Shown here: positions 1 through 9,276 of the stretch, in pieces
Position numbering within the stretch: position 1 is the first letter of the stretch
How the letters are laid out: each line of letters opens with the position of its first letter
Source of the DNA: Takashimella koratensis
Lineage: Eukaryota; Basidiomycota; Tremellomycetes; Trichosporonales; Tetragoniomycetaceae
Reading direction: 5' to 3'
NCBI GenBank assembly: GCA_003116875.1
Contig: BCKT01000008.1
Coordinates: 310,001-374,000 of the forward strand
Length of the DNA stretch: 64,000 bases
Notes under the pieces: model-generated
What the model was told of the DNA's origin: nothing
The model's database searches: none
The model's input: only the letters and a program-made list of their open reading frames with translations
Position numbers and translations under genes: made by a program

Positions 1-683
1 GGACGGGCCCGATATGGTCCCAGGTCGGGCCAGCGCTGTCTTTGCTCGAGCCCGCGGAGTTGGAAGAGGGAGGGAGGAGAGGCGGTTGTTCGAATTTACG
101 AATCTCGACTCGGACCCATTTCGCTTTGATGGCTGATACTCCGACTCGAAGCTCGACGGTCCCGCTCACCGAGGCGGGCGGGCGGTTGGGATCCGCCGGG
201 ATGCCTGGGAAACCCTGGACAAACGGGAGGTGCGGCGGAGCACGGAGCGATAGCCTCGCCGGCCCGACGACGGACATGAAGGTGAGGTAGGGGCGAGGTG
301 GTAGGTGTCGATGAAGAAGTTGGGGGAGGGATCAAGATGCAAGTCGTGTGAGCGAACCCTCGGGGAGCCGGCGAGAACGACTGCGCCCGGAGCAGGTCAG
401 CGGTGATGGTGTAGACTGCGCAGTAGCTCGTTTGCTCTGATAGGCGCGGGTGGGGGTCGGCGACGTGTTCCGGATCGTACGAGGGGCGTGGATGCTGTCT
501 GTGAGCTGATTATAGGAGTGTCAAGAGTGCGAGGTGTTTGTAAACAGTGAACAGAGCAAGAGGAGGAAGGAAAAGGGCCAGACCTGGACACGGGATGCAA
601 TCGACATCATCGTCTAAGGGTTCTTTCTGTTTTACTCAAATACACACAGATCCAAACAGCCATTCTACTCAACATAATCCCCG
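1..683. other. No convincing gene at left edge
   Basis: Only short overlapping frames of mixed composition are open here on both strands, none with a recognisable domain, membrane span or convincing splice pattern. It lies downstream of the first array gene (minus strand), so it holds at least that gene's 3' flank. A gene whose body lies left of the window could end here, but I cannot support one. Confidence 0.4.
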
Positions 684-1180
684 TTACAGCTCCCTCCAGA
701 CCAGTTGGCCGTCGGGGACAAGCTGCCCGGTCCCCTCTTCCCCCTCCCCCTCCTCTTCAGTCCCTCGCTTCTCAACATGCACCTCTCCCTCTCCACCGCC
801 TACAGGTCCACCACATAGATTCCAAAACCTCACGCTTTTCGACTCTCCACACGCCCTCGTCCAGTCCCCTGTCCCATCATCTTGGCTGAGATCCACTTCG
901 CCTTTCGCAAAATCATGTATCGAGCCACTTTTGACACCCCCTCCAAAGCGGCGTGACCAGGCTTGGCAGGGGTATATACGATACCCGCATTGGGCGCGGA
1001 TGCATCGTCGTTGGTAGGGGATCAGGCCGCGGGGGCAGAGGAGTCGGAGAGAGACGAAGGAGAGGATGAGAGCGGCAAGGCAAGCTGCGACGCCTGTGAA
1101 CGCGGTCAGAGGTGCAACATGTGGAGGAGGAAATCATGTCACGGACCTGCGGCTGACAGAAGAGGAGAGGATAGAGCCAT
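684..1180 (-). CDS. Array member 1: small single-pass membrane protein, 147 aa
   Basis: Exons 1147-1180 and 684-1093, with a 53-nt phase-1 intron (donor GTCCGT, acceptor TTCACAG). Function unknown. Exon 1 encodes an 11-residue N-terminus (MALSSPLLSAA). Exon 2 opens directly into a membrane span (about residues 12-31) followed by RLLCPRG. A divergent Cys module follows (CIRAQCGYRIYPCQ), in which GYRIYP sits where other members have HRIFLP. The tail is long, acidic and Glu/Gly-rich. Length and the intron just before the span match its neighbours, so I place it in the same tandem family as a divergent outer member. The donor is weaker than GTGAGT, so the first exon is less certain than the second. 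Confidence 0.6.
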
Positions 1181-1382
1181 GGTGCCCTTGTTCAACCAAC
1201 TGAACCCTTCTTATATGATGGTCACGATTGTAATGACAATCTCAACAGCTGGTCCTAAAGAAGACATAGGATGGCTAACGGGTGATACATCACAAAGGAC
1301 GAGACCTCTCGTGTTTCACCTTTCCACCTCAACGTTACACCGTCGACTATCCAGAACGTCTCCCGCCTTTTCGTCTGGGGTA

Positions 1383-1793
1383 TTATCTACCGCCTTGATT
1401 GCCGGACCACGGTTCGAGCATCAACTCCCCTTGGATCGGTTTCCTCCCCAACGGCCACCACGATTTCTTTGACCTCGTACAGTCTTCGGGAAACGCATGT
1501 TGATATCCATATGATCCCTTTTCGTAAGGCATGGCATCTTGCTGTGGTTTGAAGATCCGATGATGGCAGACTCGACAGTACAGGTCGTTGCACATGCAGC
1601 AGCAGCAGCCAAACCGCATCCCGAGGAGCGTCAGCAGGCATAGAAGGAATGCACCGCCGGCTGCGACACCGATGACTGTCGGAAGTTGGGTCAGTTCCGG
1701 GTTCTAGATAAAAGTTACGACTGGGCAAAGGGTACCAAAGTCGAAAAGCTTACCGATCCCGGTGGTGCTAGAGCTAGGAGTGGAACCAGTCAT
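1383..1793 (-). CDS. Array member 2: membrane protein with Cys/His module, 110 aa
   Basis: Exons 1754-1793 and 1383-1675; phase-1 intron GTAAGC...CGACAG. I chose the ATG giving MTGSTPSSSTTGI because the sister genes have N-termini of similar length and Ser/Thr content; in-frame ATGs at 1829 and 1910 are possible. The membrane span (VIGVAAGGAFLLCLLTLLG) is followed at once by an exceptional Cys run, CCCCMC. Then come CRVCHHRIFKPQQ, a His-x5-Cys (HAFPEDC) and the family motif KSWWPLGRKP. The Cys run beside the membrane could be palmitoylated, which is inference. Cellular role unknown. Confidence 0.75.
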
Positions 1794-2178
1794 GGGCTCG
1801 GTCTCGATTGATGATTTAATGAGCAACATGACAAGTATGTGGGCTTTCACCAAGTCGCGAAGAGTTTCAAAGACGAAGACAACCAACAGTCTCTCTCCAT
1901 CCTGTTTCATCGAACCTCACGTCCACAAGCTGTTTACGATGTTGAAGCCATGGGTATGAGAGTAAGAGTTGGCCAACTCACTTGCTTGCACAGAACGTGA
2001 AAGTCCCACGAGGTGAGAGGTACAAAGGTGAGTGGGAATAGTATGTCTGTTCATCTCACATCTACTCTCTGGCAGGTTCCATCATCTCCTCCCAGCCCCC
2101 CTGACCAACGACCATCCCTGTGTACTTATTCCCTTCCCACTGATTAACCCTCTCCCATCTTCCCGTTCCCACCACTCC

Positions 2179-2626
2179 TCACGCGGCTGAAATCACGATC
2201 GCGACCCTCGAATACTGACTCGGCCTCCTGGTAAGCGGATACCAACTCCTAGTAGACGTTTCGCACGCTTCAGGTGTCGTGTGATGCCATTTTCCCTTCT
2301 CATCGACGTCGGCTAGCAGTTGCTGTTCCGGGAGGAAGATACGACCTTTGCATGTGGAGCAGCGTTGGTCCGCGCCCGGAAGGCAGATGGCGAAGTGTTC
2401 AAGAATGAAGATGAGGAAGATGAATATTGTGAGGAAGATGAGAAGGACGCTGAAGCACCAACCTAAGGTTGGAGGATAGGGGAGGTGGTAAGCGAAGGTA
2501 TCGGGGAGAGTGGGCGAGAGTGACAGGGAGGGAAGGGAGGAAACAAGGAGGGGTAGGGTTGGACGCACAAAGCCACTCAGTGGCGGGGGACGGATCGACC
2601 AGCGACGAGTATCTCGCTTGAATCAT
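2179..2626 (-). CDS. Array member 3: membrane protein with Cys/His module, 113 aa
   Basis: Exons 2569-2626 and 2179-2462; phase-1 intron with GTGCGT donor and ACCTTAG acceptor. The 19-residue N-terminus (MIQARYSSLVDPSPATEWL) is followed by a very hydrophobic span rich in Phe, Leu and Ile (WCFSVLLIFLTIFIFLIFIL). The cytosol-facing part carries CSTCKGRIFLPEQ, then HTTPEAC (His-x5-Cys) and SWYPLTRRP. These match members 4 and 10 closely, so this is one of the better preserved copies. The four ligand-type residues would suit one zinc ion, by analogy with treble-clef or LIM-like half sites; no named domain is recognised. Confidence 0.75.
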
Positions 2627-3120
2627 TGTGTATACAGTGTCTTTCTCGTCGACGATATAGAATCGATTTCGGTACCAGCGACCGACTGGTTAGTTCCCTT
2701 GGAAAGGGTGGACGACATCAAAATGCTGTCCAAGATCCGGGTCTACAGTACCAAGCCCCAGTGCAGGTTTCACCCTCGTTTCATCGGCGACGTACATAGG
2801 ATGTGCCAAGGAAGAGGTTATGAAAGGAGGCTAATCCCTGGCCGAGCTATCTTTGTACTCTTCAAACAAAGTATCCTTTGATTCACCCCTCGCGACCGCG
2901 GTCGTCGCTCCCATAACTACGCGACGTGGGATAGTATCAAGCCCTCTGCACATCATCTCACGTCTCGCCAGGTGGCACGCCCCCTCCCTCCCCCCCTCCC
3001 TTTCCTCCTCTCGCAGAGCTCATCTCGTCTCAGGGGATAAACTTCCGTTCACCCCCCTGTAAACTGATAGACACCATCACCGATGTGAATCTACCTCCCA
3101 TTTCCGCGTCAGTACAGCTC

Positions 3121-3561
3121 TCATAGCCAATCTCTTTCACGGGTCTTGCTTACCTCGTCAAGTGATTTGGAAGGTAAAGACTTGGGTCGCTTCCACAACC
3201 AACACTTCCTCGCGTCGACGCATGCAGATTTGGTGGTGTGTTCCCATCCCCCTTCGGGGCTCTTCTTGTATTCGTACTCTTGCTCGGGGAGAAAGATGCG
3301 GTGTTTACATCGATCGCAGATCTTGTCTTTGCCTCGGCAGATACAACCGCCTCGGTGGAGGAAAACTACCGTCATCAGAAAACATATGAAGAATACGCCA
3401 CCGATGAATACCCCTGCAAGTTGCATTGGCAGAAGGGATGAGAGTCAGCGGCCGTTGAACAGGCAGCGGTAGATGGAGAGAGTGTGGGAGATAAAAGACG
3501 AAAAAGATCGCTTACAGATGTATTTGTCCGCAAATTCATCTTCTGCGTCGGTACTCGACAT
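3121..3561 (-). CDS. Array member 4: membrane protein with Cys/His module, 112 aa
   Basis: Exons 3516-3561 and 3121-3413; phase-1 intron GTAAGC...CTTGCAG of 102 nt. The N-terminus is short and acidic (MSSTDAEDEFADKYI). The span is VFIGGVFFICFLMTVVFL, followed by HRGGCICRGKDKICDRC. The module reads CDRCKHRIFLPEQ, then HTTKSAC and RKCWLWKRP, so the usual KSWYPLGRRP is changed here. CICRGKD is shared almost exactly with member 10 (FICRGKD), which argues for recent common descent. Function unknown; topology N-out and C-in is inferred from the basic residues after the span. Confidence 0.8.
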
Positions 3562-3922
3562 GACAGTTACCCGTGGTTACTGGACACGGAGATGGAGGGG
3601 GTATCAAACCGGTTCTGCAAGTGCAGTGTTCTTGGCGAGGACTTGCGTTAAGTAGAGCTGGAAGAAGCACAAAGTCTTTTACTCTTGTAAATCAATGCCC
3701 ACTACATAATGAGTGAGTACCCTTCCCGCGTTCCCACGCGACATCCACAGTCTGTGAGATTATGCATGCACTTCTCACATCCTCTCTTGTGACTAGGGTG
3801 CAAGGAAAGCGTGCGAAAAGCCCACTGCTCGGACTACATGCATACGCCCCACGCACGGCGTCGCCAGAGCTCATACTCAGGTTGCGCCACATAACACTTC
3901 GCTTCATCCCTGTCACATAGGA

Positions 3923-4600
3923 TCATCGTATGATACCGTGTGAATCACCCCTCTCGGCTGCGTCGGCCGCTTCCTTCTTCTGCTTGAGCCAACGTCGTTT
4001 GTTATAATAGTACACCCCAATAATGGTTGCAAACGTTACAGTGCCCTCCAGTAAATATTTGCCCGCTTGTGGCAGTCTGCCTGGTGCGGGTTTACATGCC
4101 TACCTGGTGTTGAACATGACAGCATGCAAACAACCTTTGCACNCTNTGGGAAAAACACCATGAGACAACTATTGTACCTCAGAGGATTGCACAGGTGCTT
4201 CCTGATGCATCCTCAGGCTGTTTGTTCAGAACACACCAATTGGAACAGGCAGGGAGTTCAATCTAAAAGGCCCCTTTNTTCCACACTCAGGCGCAGAGGT
4301 GCTTATGCTTTGTGGGCCAGCAATAAACACTGGGATGGCTAGCAAAGGCATGGGGGCAAAAGGAAGAGAAAAAGTGCAAAGAGGGATGAGATATGTGAAG
4401 TTGAAGCCAACCTCTGCCACAAGCGGGCAAATAATTATTGGAGGGCACTGTACCACCGCCACGACGATCAGTCCAACTGCGTCGTAACGATTCTGGGATC
4501 AGTATGGTTGAGGACTTCAATTCTAGATCTTTCTGTCGCATCGTGTATACTCACTGGTTAGATCGAGGTAGGTAGAGTTGCTAGCGTCGAAGAATCCCAT
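3923..4600 (-). pseudogene. Array member 5 (short form), interrupted by a transposable element
   Basis: Exon 1 is 4555-4600 (MGFFDASNSTYLDLT) with a phase-1 GTGAGT donor. Exon 2 begins at 4476 after CGACGCAG. It encodes GLIVVAVV, and the frame is then broken by the element at 4039-4450. Directly on the other side (4038-3923) the same frame resumes with TFATIIGVYYYNKRRW and ends at a stop. With one TA copy counted, the flanking coding parts total 62 codons including stop, so the pre-insertion gene was a 61-residue short-form member. As the sequence stands, the minus strand reads in frame from GLIVVAVV into the element and stops at 4226, which would give a chimeric C-terminus. It is probably non-functional in this strain. 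Confidence 0.8.
4039..4450. mobile_element. 412-bp MITE-like element, pogo/Fot1-type ends
   Basis: Terminal inverted repeats of 37 bp (4039-4075 and 4414-4450), starting CAGTGCCCTCCA, match at 35 of 37 positions. They are flanked by TA on both sides (4037-4038 and 4451-4452). TA duplication and CAGTG ends are typical of Tc1/mariner-superfamily elements of the pogo/Fot1 kind. No transposase frame is present, so it is non-autonomous. Three undetermined bases (4143, 4146, 4278) fall inside it and nowhere else that I noticed, which suggests a multicopy sequence that was hard to assemble. It sits inside coding sequence of array member 5. Confidence 0.88.
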
Positions 4601-5283
4601 TTTCACGGAAGTCAACTCCAGCCTGATCAAATGCGATACGGTGGGCGAAGATCTGGGCTGGGCCAAAACTGCTATGACAGATCAACAAAGTGTCATAACG
4701 GCAAGCGTGGACTCGGTTCACCTGGTAAAGTCAGCAGGAGTACCAGTGATCAGAGGGCTTCGGCGAGGGGTCGGTGACAGCGGGTCTTGACCTCTTTTGA
4801 TCAGCACCCTGCAGGTGAAGGGTGAGCAGTTGTACGGAGAGTTCCATTGCGGAGTAGGGGTTGGGGATTCGGCGAATTTGAGACGTTTGGCGATACCTTT
4901 GATGCGTCTAGTCTAGGAGGCGCATGTTGTTAAAAGGATGTATCTGAAAGGTTGGAAGCCGTTCTTTCCGCCTTGGTTATGACGTCCGTTTACGGCAAAC
5001 GGGTAAGGCTGATTACCTGGTTTAGTGTAGGGGTGCCAAGTGCGCTGTTGACAATGACAGACCGGAAAACATTAGGCAGGTTTTGCCAGTCGCACAGCGT
5101 AACACAGCTTGGATTGAGCGTGCGCCCAACTTTGAATTCACCTCGCTATTCTACCTAGTGTATCATATACAGCTATGACTAGCTAGAGCATTCAAGTCGT
5201 CTTGTCATCCTGCTTTTCCCACTCTTCGCTTATCTCGCGACCCTCATCCAGACTTCGTGTCACCGACTGTCTTCGCCCATCTG
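4601..5283. other. Intergenic, upstream of array member 5
   Basis: No exon pair resembling the array pattern and no known domain is visible. Plus-strand frames such as the one near 4952-5158 have no start context, homology or neighbour support. The region holds the promoter of member 5 and the 3' flank of member 6. Confidence 0.45.
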
Positions 5284-5493
5284 TCAAGCTGTTGTATGAT
5301 CCTCCCTTGCCTTCTCCTCCGCTTTGAGCCTCTGACTACGCCACCTTCTTTTGAAGATCTCAATGATGAGGCACATTGCCAAAATCGCGCCAACGCAGAC
5401 GACACATAGAATAACTATATCACACTCTTCAGCCTTGGTCAAGACTTTGATGTTTTAACAAGACTCACTCGCGATCTTCATATCTGACTGCAT
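5284..5493 (-). CDS. Array member 6: minimal membrane protein, 51 aa
   Basis: Exons 5469-5493 and 5284-5414; phase-1 intron GTGAGT...GATATAG. The N-terminus is only eight residues (MQSDMKIA), then the span ILCVVCVGAILAMCLIIEIF, then a basic tail starting KRRWRSQRLKAEEKAR and ending at 51 residues. It has no Cys/His module, no RIF motif and no WYPLG motif. It is the shortest intact member, and was found only by following the splice pattern because neither exon makes a long open frame. The KRRW after the span is shared with member 5 (NKRRW). Function unknown. Confidence 0.65.
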
Positions 5494-6075
5494 GGTGGAA
5501 GAAGAACCTTAGTGTGGGGCACGAAGTGGGGCTACGTGAAATGAGGTAAAAGTGTGTGGTTTGAGTGGGAAGGGTCCAGTCAAGTTGTGGAAGTCTGAAA
5601 TGGACGTTTGGGTCGAGGGTATATGCTCGAGCCCGCTCCTGTAGGGATATAGGGTGTCATAGGAGCACCCGCAGTCGGCCACCTGGTGTCTTGCCTAAGT
5701 TTGATCGTCCATGAACGGAGGGTCTAAAACGGATGTCTGTGACTCGATGAGGAGCCTCTCCCATCTCCCTATGCCTCTCTTTTATTCCATGTTGGTCGTG
5801 CATCACAAAGTTTTGGGGGCTCAGGTGCACGGACGTGAACGAACAAAGCTCGACAATTTCAGTATATCATAGTGATGCGCTGACAAGTACGTATTCTCGC
5901 ATGGTGATGAGATTCAGAAGAACTTCTAGCTGAAAGATGAATCTCCTGAGCTAGCCCGCCAAGTAACCTACATGCCTTCACATCATCTGCACGCTCTTAG
6001 TTTTGCTTCCATCGTGAGCGTACCTTGTGTCCCTCAAAGCTCCGGACGCATTCAATCCCCTTTCCCAGTTCATCC
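5494..6075. other. Intergenic between array members 6 and 7
   Basis: No supported gene. The sequence is AT-richer than the genes and contains the promoter of member 6 (near 5500-5750). Confidence 0.4.
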
Positions 6076-6338
6076 TCAAGCGTAACCGATACTAGGTCTG
6101 CGTAACTCTTTTCCTCCATTTTCGTCGTCCTCCGAAAGTAATGCCTTCACCCTTGGGTAGAGGAAGATCATGAAAGCCGTGAAAAGCGTGACATAGAAGC
6201 CGAATAAGACTGCAAAATATTCCATTAGGCTTGAATCAGGACGACAGGTATTCTCGGATCTATACTAGGGGCAAGGGGACGTTTTCACTCACTGATAGCG
6301 TCTACGATGGTAAAATCGAATGTTGAATCGAGCCACAT
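6076..6338 (-). CDS. Array member 7: minimal membrane protein, 59 aa
   Basis: Exons 6293-6338 and 6076-6209; phase-1 intron with GTGAGT donor and TTTTGCAG acceptor. N-terminus MWLDSTFDFTIVDAI, span ILFGFYVTLFTAFMIFLY, short tail PRVKALLSEDDENGGKEL and onward to the stop. It is a short-form member lacking the Cys/His module. The tail is more acidic than in other short forms. Start and stop are fixed by the shared gene architecture, since each exon alone is too short to stand out. Function unknown. Confidence 0.65.
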
Positions 6339-6727
6339 GGTAAACACCTCGATGCGAAATTAGCGGAAGATGTCAGTTGGTCTTTAGATAGTTATTGTCG
6401 ACTTCCGAGATCGCGATTGTTCGAGTGGTGAACTTGAGATATAAGTTTGCGTTTCCGGTTAGAGCACTAACACAACAAAGGAAGAAACAAAGGATGACTA
6501 AGTGACCATGTGTTGTATGCCCAGTGTCATCGTCCGGAACCGGTACTCAAAGGATGCTGAGGGGTACTGAGAGAAGCCTCGCTTTGGATCTGTCACTCGA
6601 CACCCGAGTCCATACTCGCCTCCATGTTCAACGTTTGTTTCAAGGTTCACATTGCAAGAAAGTAGCTGGGGTTGTCAAACGGTTGATCTACGTATAAAGG
6701 CACGTCTTGACACTATCACTCGAGAGC
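6339..6727. promoter_or_regulatory. Upstream region of array member 7
   Basis: Around 6517-6560 (about 180-220 bp upstream of the member 7 start) lies a block ending CTCAAAGGATGCTGAGG. It resembles blocks upstream of members 8 and 9 and of the relic at 9.7-9.9 kb. This suggests the promoter was copied together with the genes. Nothing else coding is seen. Confidence 0.35.
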
Positions 6728-7096
6728 TTAAGGATACGGCAATCCATTCCGCGCTTGCGCCGTATTCATCAGGTGCTCAAATCTTTGCGCCTCCGCTTTA
6801 GTCATGCGTCTACACATTGGCTTGGGTTTCACCTCCCCCTGTTCTCCGCCTGCCTGGCTATTCCCCTGAGCAAGACGTCGCCTTATTAAGCAACACCAAA
6901 CGATACCCCCAAAAACTGCCAGGGCAAGGACTACGCCCACAACGACTGCGGAGATAGATCACGTCAGTTACCATCAAACTTGTTGGCTGCTCCTCGATTT
7001 AAGGAGGGAAGATCGGGTCGGCTTACTCTCAGCCTCCATCATATAGTGGGATTGGGAAATTCCCGCATTCGTAGTAGAGTTTGTATTGATGTCCAT
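6728..7096 (-). CDS. Array member 8: short-form membrane protein with extended tail, 95 aa
   Basis: Exons 7027-7096 and 6728-6945; phase-1 intron GTAAGC...GACTGCGGAGATAG region with acceptor CTCCGCAG. N-terminus of 23 residues with Asn/Thr/Ser (MDINTNSTTNAGISQSH), including a possible N-glycosylation site NST. Span VVGVVLALAVFGGIVWCCLI, then RRRLAQGNSQ. The tail is longer than in other short forms and contains PKPMCRRMTKAEAQRFEHL. The span and following residues are nearly the same as in member 9 (GVVLAVAVVGGIVWCYLIKR), marking the two as recent tandem duplicates. Function unknown. Confidence 0.75.
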
Positions 7097-7567
7097 GGTG
7101 AAACGTTCGTTGAGAGATATTCTGGGCGCGGTAGGTGTTTGGACAAGTAACTTCCAGTATCATCTTGACGGAACAGTCTTAGAGGAGAGTATTGCTCAGT
7201 GCACATGAAGGCACAAAGGACGGGTTCGTGTCAGTTAACCCGTGTGATCGGACGTGAATGGAGAAGCTCAAAGGATCTCAGAGGCTATCGTTCCCCCTTG
7301 GGTGAGACTTCTGTACAATGAGAGTTTTGCAAGGAGAGGTGTCAAGTCCGATTGCCAAATTTAGAGTGCATCGGTTCCATCTTTGCATCTTTGCATCTCT
7401 GCCCAACTTTTGGCTCCGTCTAGCTCGCAATAAAGTATTTCCGGTTTCAAGTGGCGTCCAGTCATGGACATACGAATGTTAAGACATTCTTGCGTGCCCT
7501 TACTTTCAGTTTCAGCCCACATCTTGCACGTACCTTGCTTCTTCCATTCCGTTGGTATCTTGGATTT
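7097..7567. promoter_or_regulatory. Upstream region of array member 8
   Basis: Contains CCCGTGTGATCGGACGTGAA followed shortly by AGCTCAAAGGATCTCAGAGG (about 7225-7285), about 130-190 bp upstream of the ATG. A similarly ordered block is found upstream of member 9. No coding feature seen. Confidence 0.35.
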
Positions 7568-7860
7568 TTAGGCAGCTCTGTCACCGGTTGCGTGAAATGA
7601 TGCCTCCGCCAACTCCTCTGCCTTCTGTCCTTTCTCCTGAGCGAGACGTCGTTTTATGAGGTAGCACCAGACGATACCGCCGACAACTGCAACGGCAAGA
7701 ACGACTCCAACAGTGACTGTGGAAACGGTTGCAAGTCAGTCACCAACAGAATCATCCACTACCCTTCGATCTAGGGAGGGAGGATAGGTGTTTGCTTACT
7801 CTCAGCGTATAACCTCAAATTAGACTGGCTAGATTGGTCAGATCCTGTGTCGGTACTCAT
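7568..7860 (-). CDS. Array member 9: short-form membrane protein, 69 aa
   Basis: Exons 7800-7860 and 7568-7716; phase-1 intron GTAAGC...TTCCACAG. The N-terminus is Ser/Asp-rich (MSTDTGSDQSSQSNLRLYAE). The span is VGVVLAVAVVGGIVWCYLI, followed by KRRLAQEKGQKAEELAEASF and a stop soon after. Closest paralogue is member 8, with similarity also in the intron start and the upstream region. It lacks the Cys/His module. Function unknown; predicted N-out, C-in from the basic residues after the span. Confidence 0.75.
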
Positions 7861-8340
7861 GGTGAGATGCTTGTTGTAGTTGCAGTTATTAGTGAGGCTT
7901 TGGAGACGCAGTATGGTGTTACATATTACAATATTTGGTTTGTTTTGGGCTGAGCAGCGGTGGAGGAAAGCATCATCCAGTCGACGACTCCTTGAGGTAC
8001 AAAGGACAAGTCGGTGTCCCGTGCGAGTGACCATGAAAGGAGGGTTGCTCAAGGGATGCTACCAAAGGTTTTGCATCTCTTTTCACCTGTAGGTCACCAA
8101 TGACGGACTATCAGCTCGAAGTTGCAGGGAGGGCGTCTGTATAATGTTTCAGGAAAACCGAAGATGTTGATCCATGTAAAAGGATGATGTCTGAACACTG
8201 CATACACAGAATACTACTGAACCGACCGCAAAGCCGCCCCCCTCCCCCCTTGGTTCCCCAAGCCCCTCATGCCTCCCTTAAATCCTGCTAGTAAATCTTT
8301 CGTAACAGTTGAGGGCCTCTATCACCTGCCCGACATTGGG
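7861..8340. promoter_or_regulatory. Upstream region of array member 9
   Basis: Carries CCCGTGCGAGTGACCATGAA, a short GA-rich spacer and GCTCAAGGGATGCTACC (8018-8058), a diverged copy of the block upstream of member 8 in the same order and at similar distance from the start. Nothing coding is supported. Confidence 0.35.
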
Positions 8341-8793
8341 TTATGAAGCCCGCGGTCGCCTGCCTAGCGGGTACCAGCTTTTTCTGGACACTTCGCAGCG
8401 ATCGCTTGTGATGTGAACGTGTTGTACTTTGTTACGCGAATCACCGGTGTTTTGTTCAACATATTGACCTTGTTGTTCCGGAAGGAAAATCCGCCGTCGG
8501 CATTCGCGGCAAATGTGGTCTTTGCCACGACAAATAAAACCGCCGCGAACGAATATGAACAGGAAGAGTAGAAAGAAAAGGAAACCAAAGACGCCGACGA
8601 TAATCCCTGAGAAGTTAGAAAGCCTGTATGAGTTGGATTGAAAGTCTGAAACAGCAGAGGACGACAGGAAGATTTCTTGGGAGACGAGAAGTCGGCCAAG
8701 TCGACACTCACAGACGTAAAATCCGACGCTGTCGGAACTACCAGAGTCCATGTTTGCGGCGCCGCCATCAACAATGACATTGGAGCTACTCAT
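8341..8793 (-). CDS. Array member 10: membrane protein with Cys/His module, 115 aa
   Basis: Exons 8712-8793 and 8341-8606; phase-1 intron GTGAGT...TTCTCAG of 105 nt. N-terminus of 27 residues (starts MSSSNVIVDGG, later MDSGSSDSVGFYV), then a Phe-rich span (IIVGVFGFLFFLLFLFIFV). Next are RGGFICRGKDHIC, the module CRECRRRIFLPEQQ, HITSDRC (His-x5-Cys) and KSWYPLGRRP near the end. This is the best copy of the family consensus. The intron is a multiple of three and contains no stop, so a retained-intron form would add 35 residues before the span. Function unknown. Confidence 0.82.
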   Translation of the reverse strand: MSSSNVIVDGGAANMDSGSSDSVGFYVCECRLGRLLVSQEIFLSSSAVSDFQSNSYRLSNFSGIIVGVFGFLFFLLFLFIFVRGGFICRGKDHICRECRRRIFLPEQQGQYVEQNTGDSRNKVQHVHITSDRCEVSRKSWYPLGRRPRAS

Positions 8794-9276
8794 CGTGTTG
8801 ACCGGAAATAAAAGTTTGGGAAGTGGGAAGGATTGTTGATGGAGGTGAGAGGTGATTATATGCTCCCCAAAAAATAGTAGGGCTCCATTCCAGGATGGCA
8901 CTGGTCACTTCACAATGGCTACGGGTGATATCGGACGACTACCTGTTTGAAAGGAGCTGACTGTCTTCTCACCTTTTTGGATGAGATCCTTATACGTTGC
9001 TCGCCAAACCCTGATCGACGGTTGCCGATCAACATCTCATCCCTCCCCGGGGATCAGGAGGTCATATCAAACATCGTTGCAGGAGCACCGAGGTACATTT
9101 TCAACATACGGCAGATGCCCTCAAGGCAGGGCGTGGGTGGTAGCATTACTCCTCTCCGTAGATCCCTTATCACCGCCTCAGACGTGGTTCCAACGTAGAT
9201 GTTTGCTTTGAATTTACTGAACAACACTCCACAACATACATCGCGTCTACTTGATGTTCAGCTGCCGGCTTTCTAC
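8794..9276. other. Intergenic upstream of array member 10
   Basis: No array-type exon is visible. Plus-strand frames near 8947-9211 overlap one another in two frames and match nothing recognisable. Region contains the member 10 promoter. Confidence 0.4.

Noticed and set aside
963..1472. Plus-strand frame of 169 codons across array members 1 and 2
   Set aside because: Antisense to two spliced minus-strand genes with matching architecture; no recognisable content.
8341..8901. Member 10 as a 186-residue unspliced protein
   Set aside because: The extra N-terminal residues and the 35 residues encoded by the stop-free intron have no counterpart in sister genes. The shared phase-1 intron explains them.
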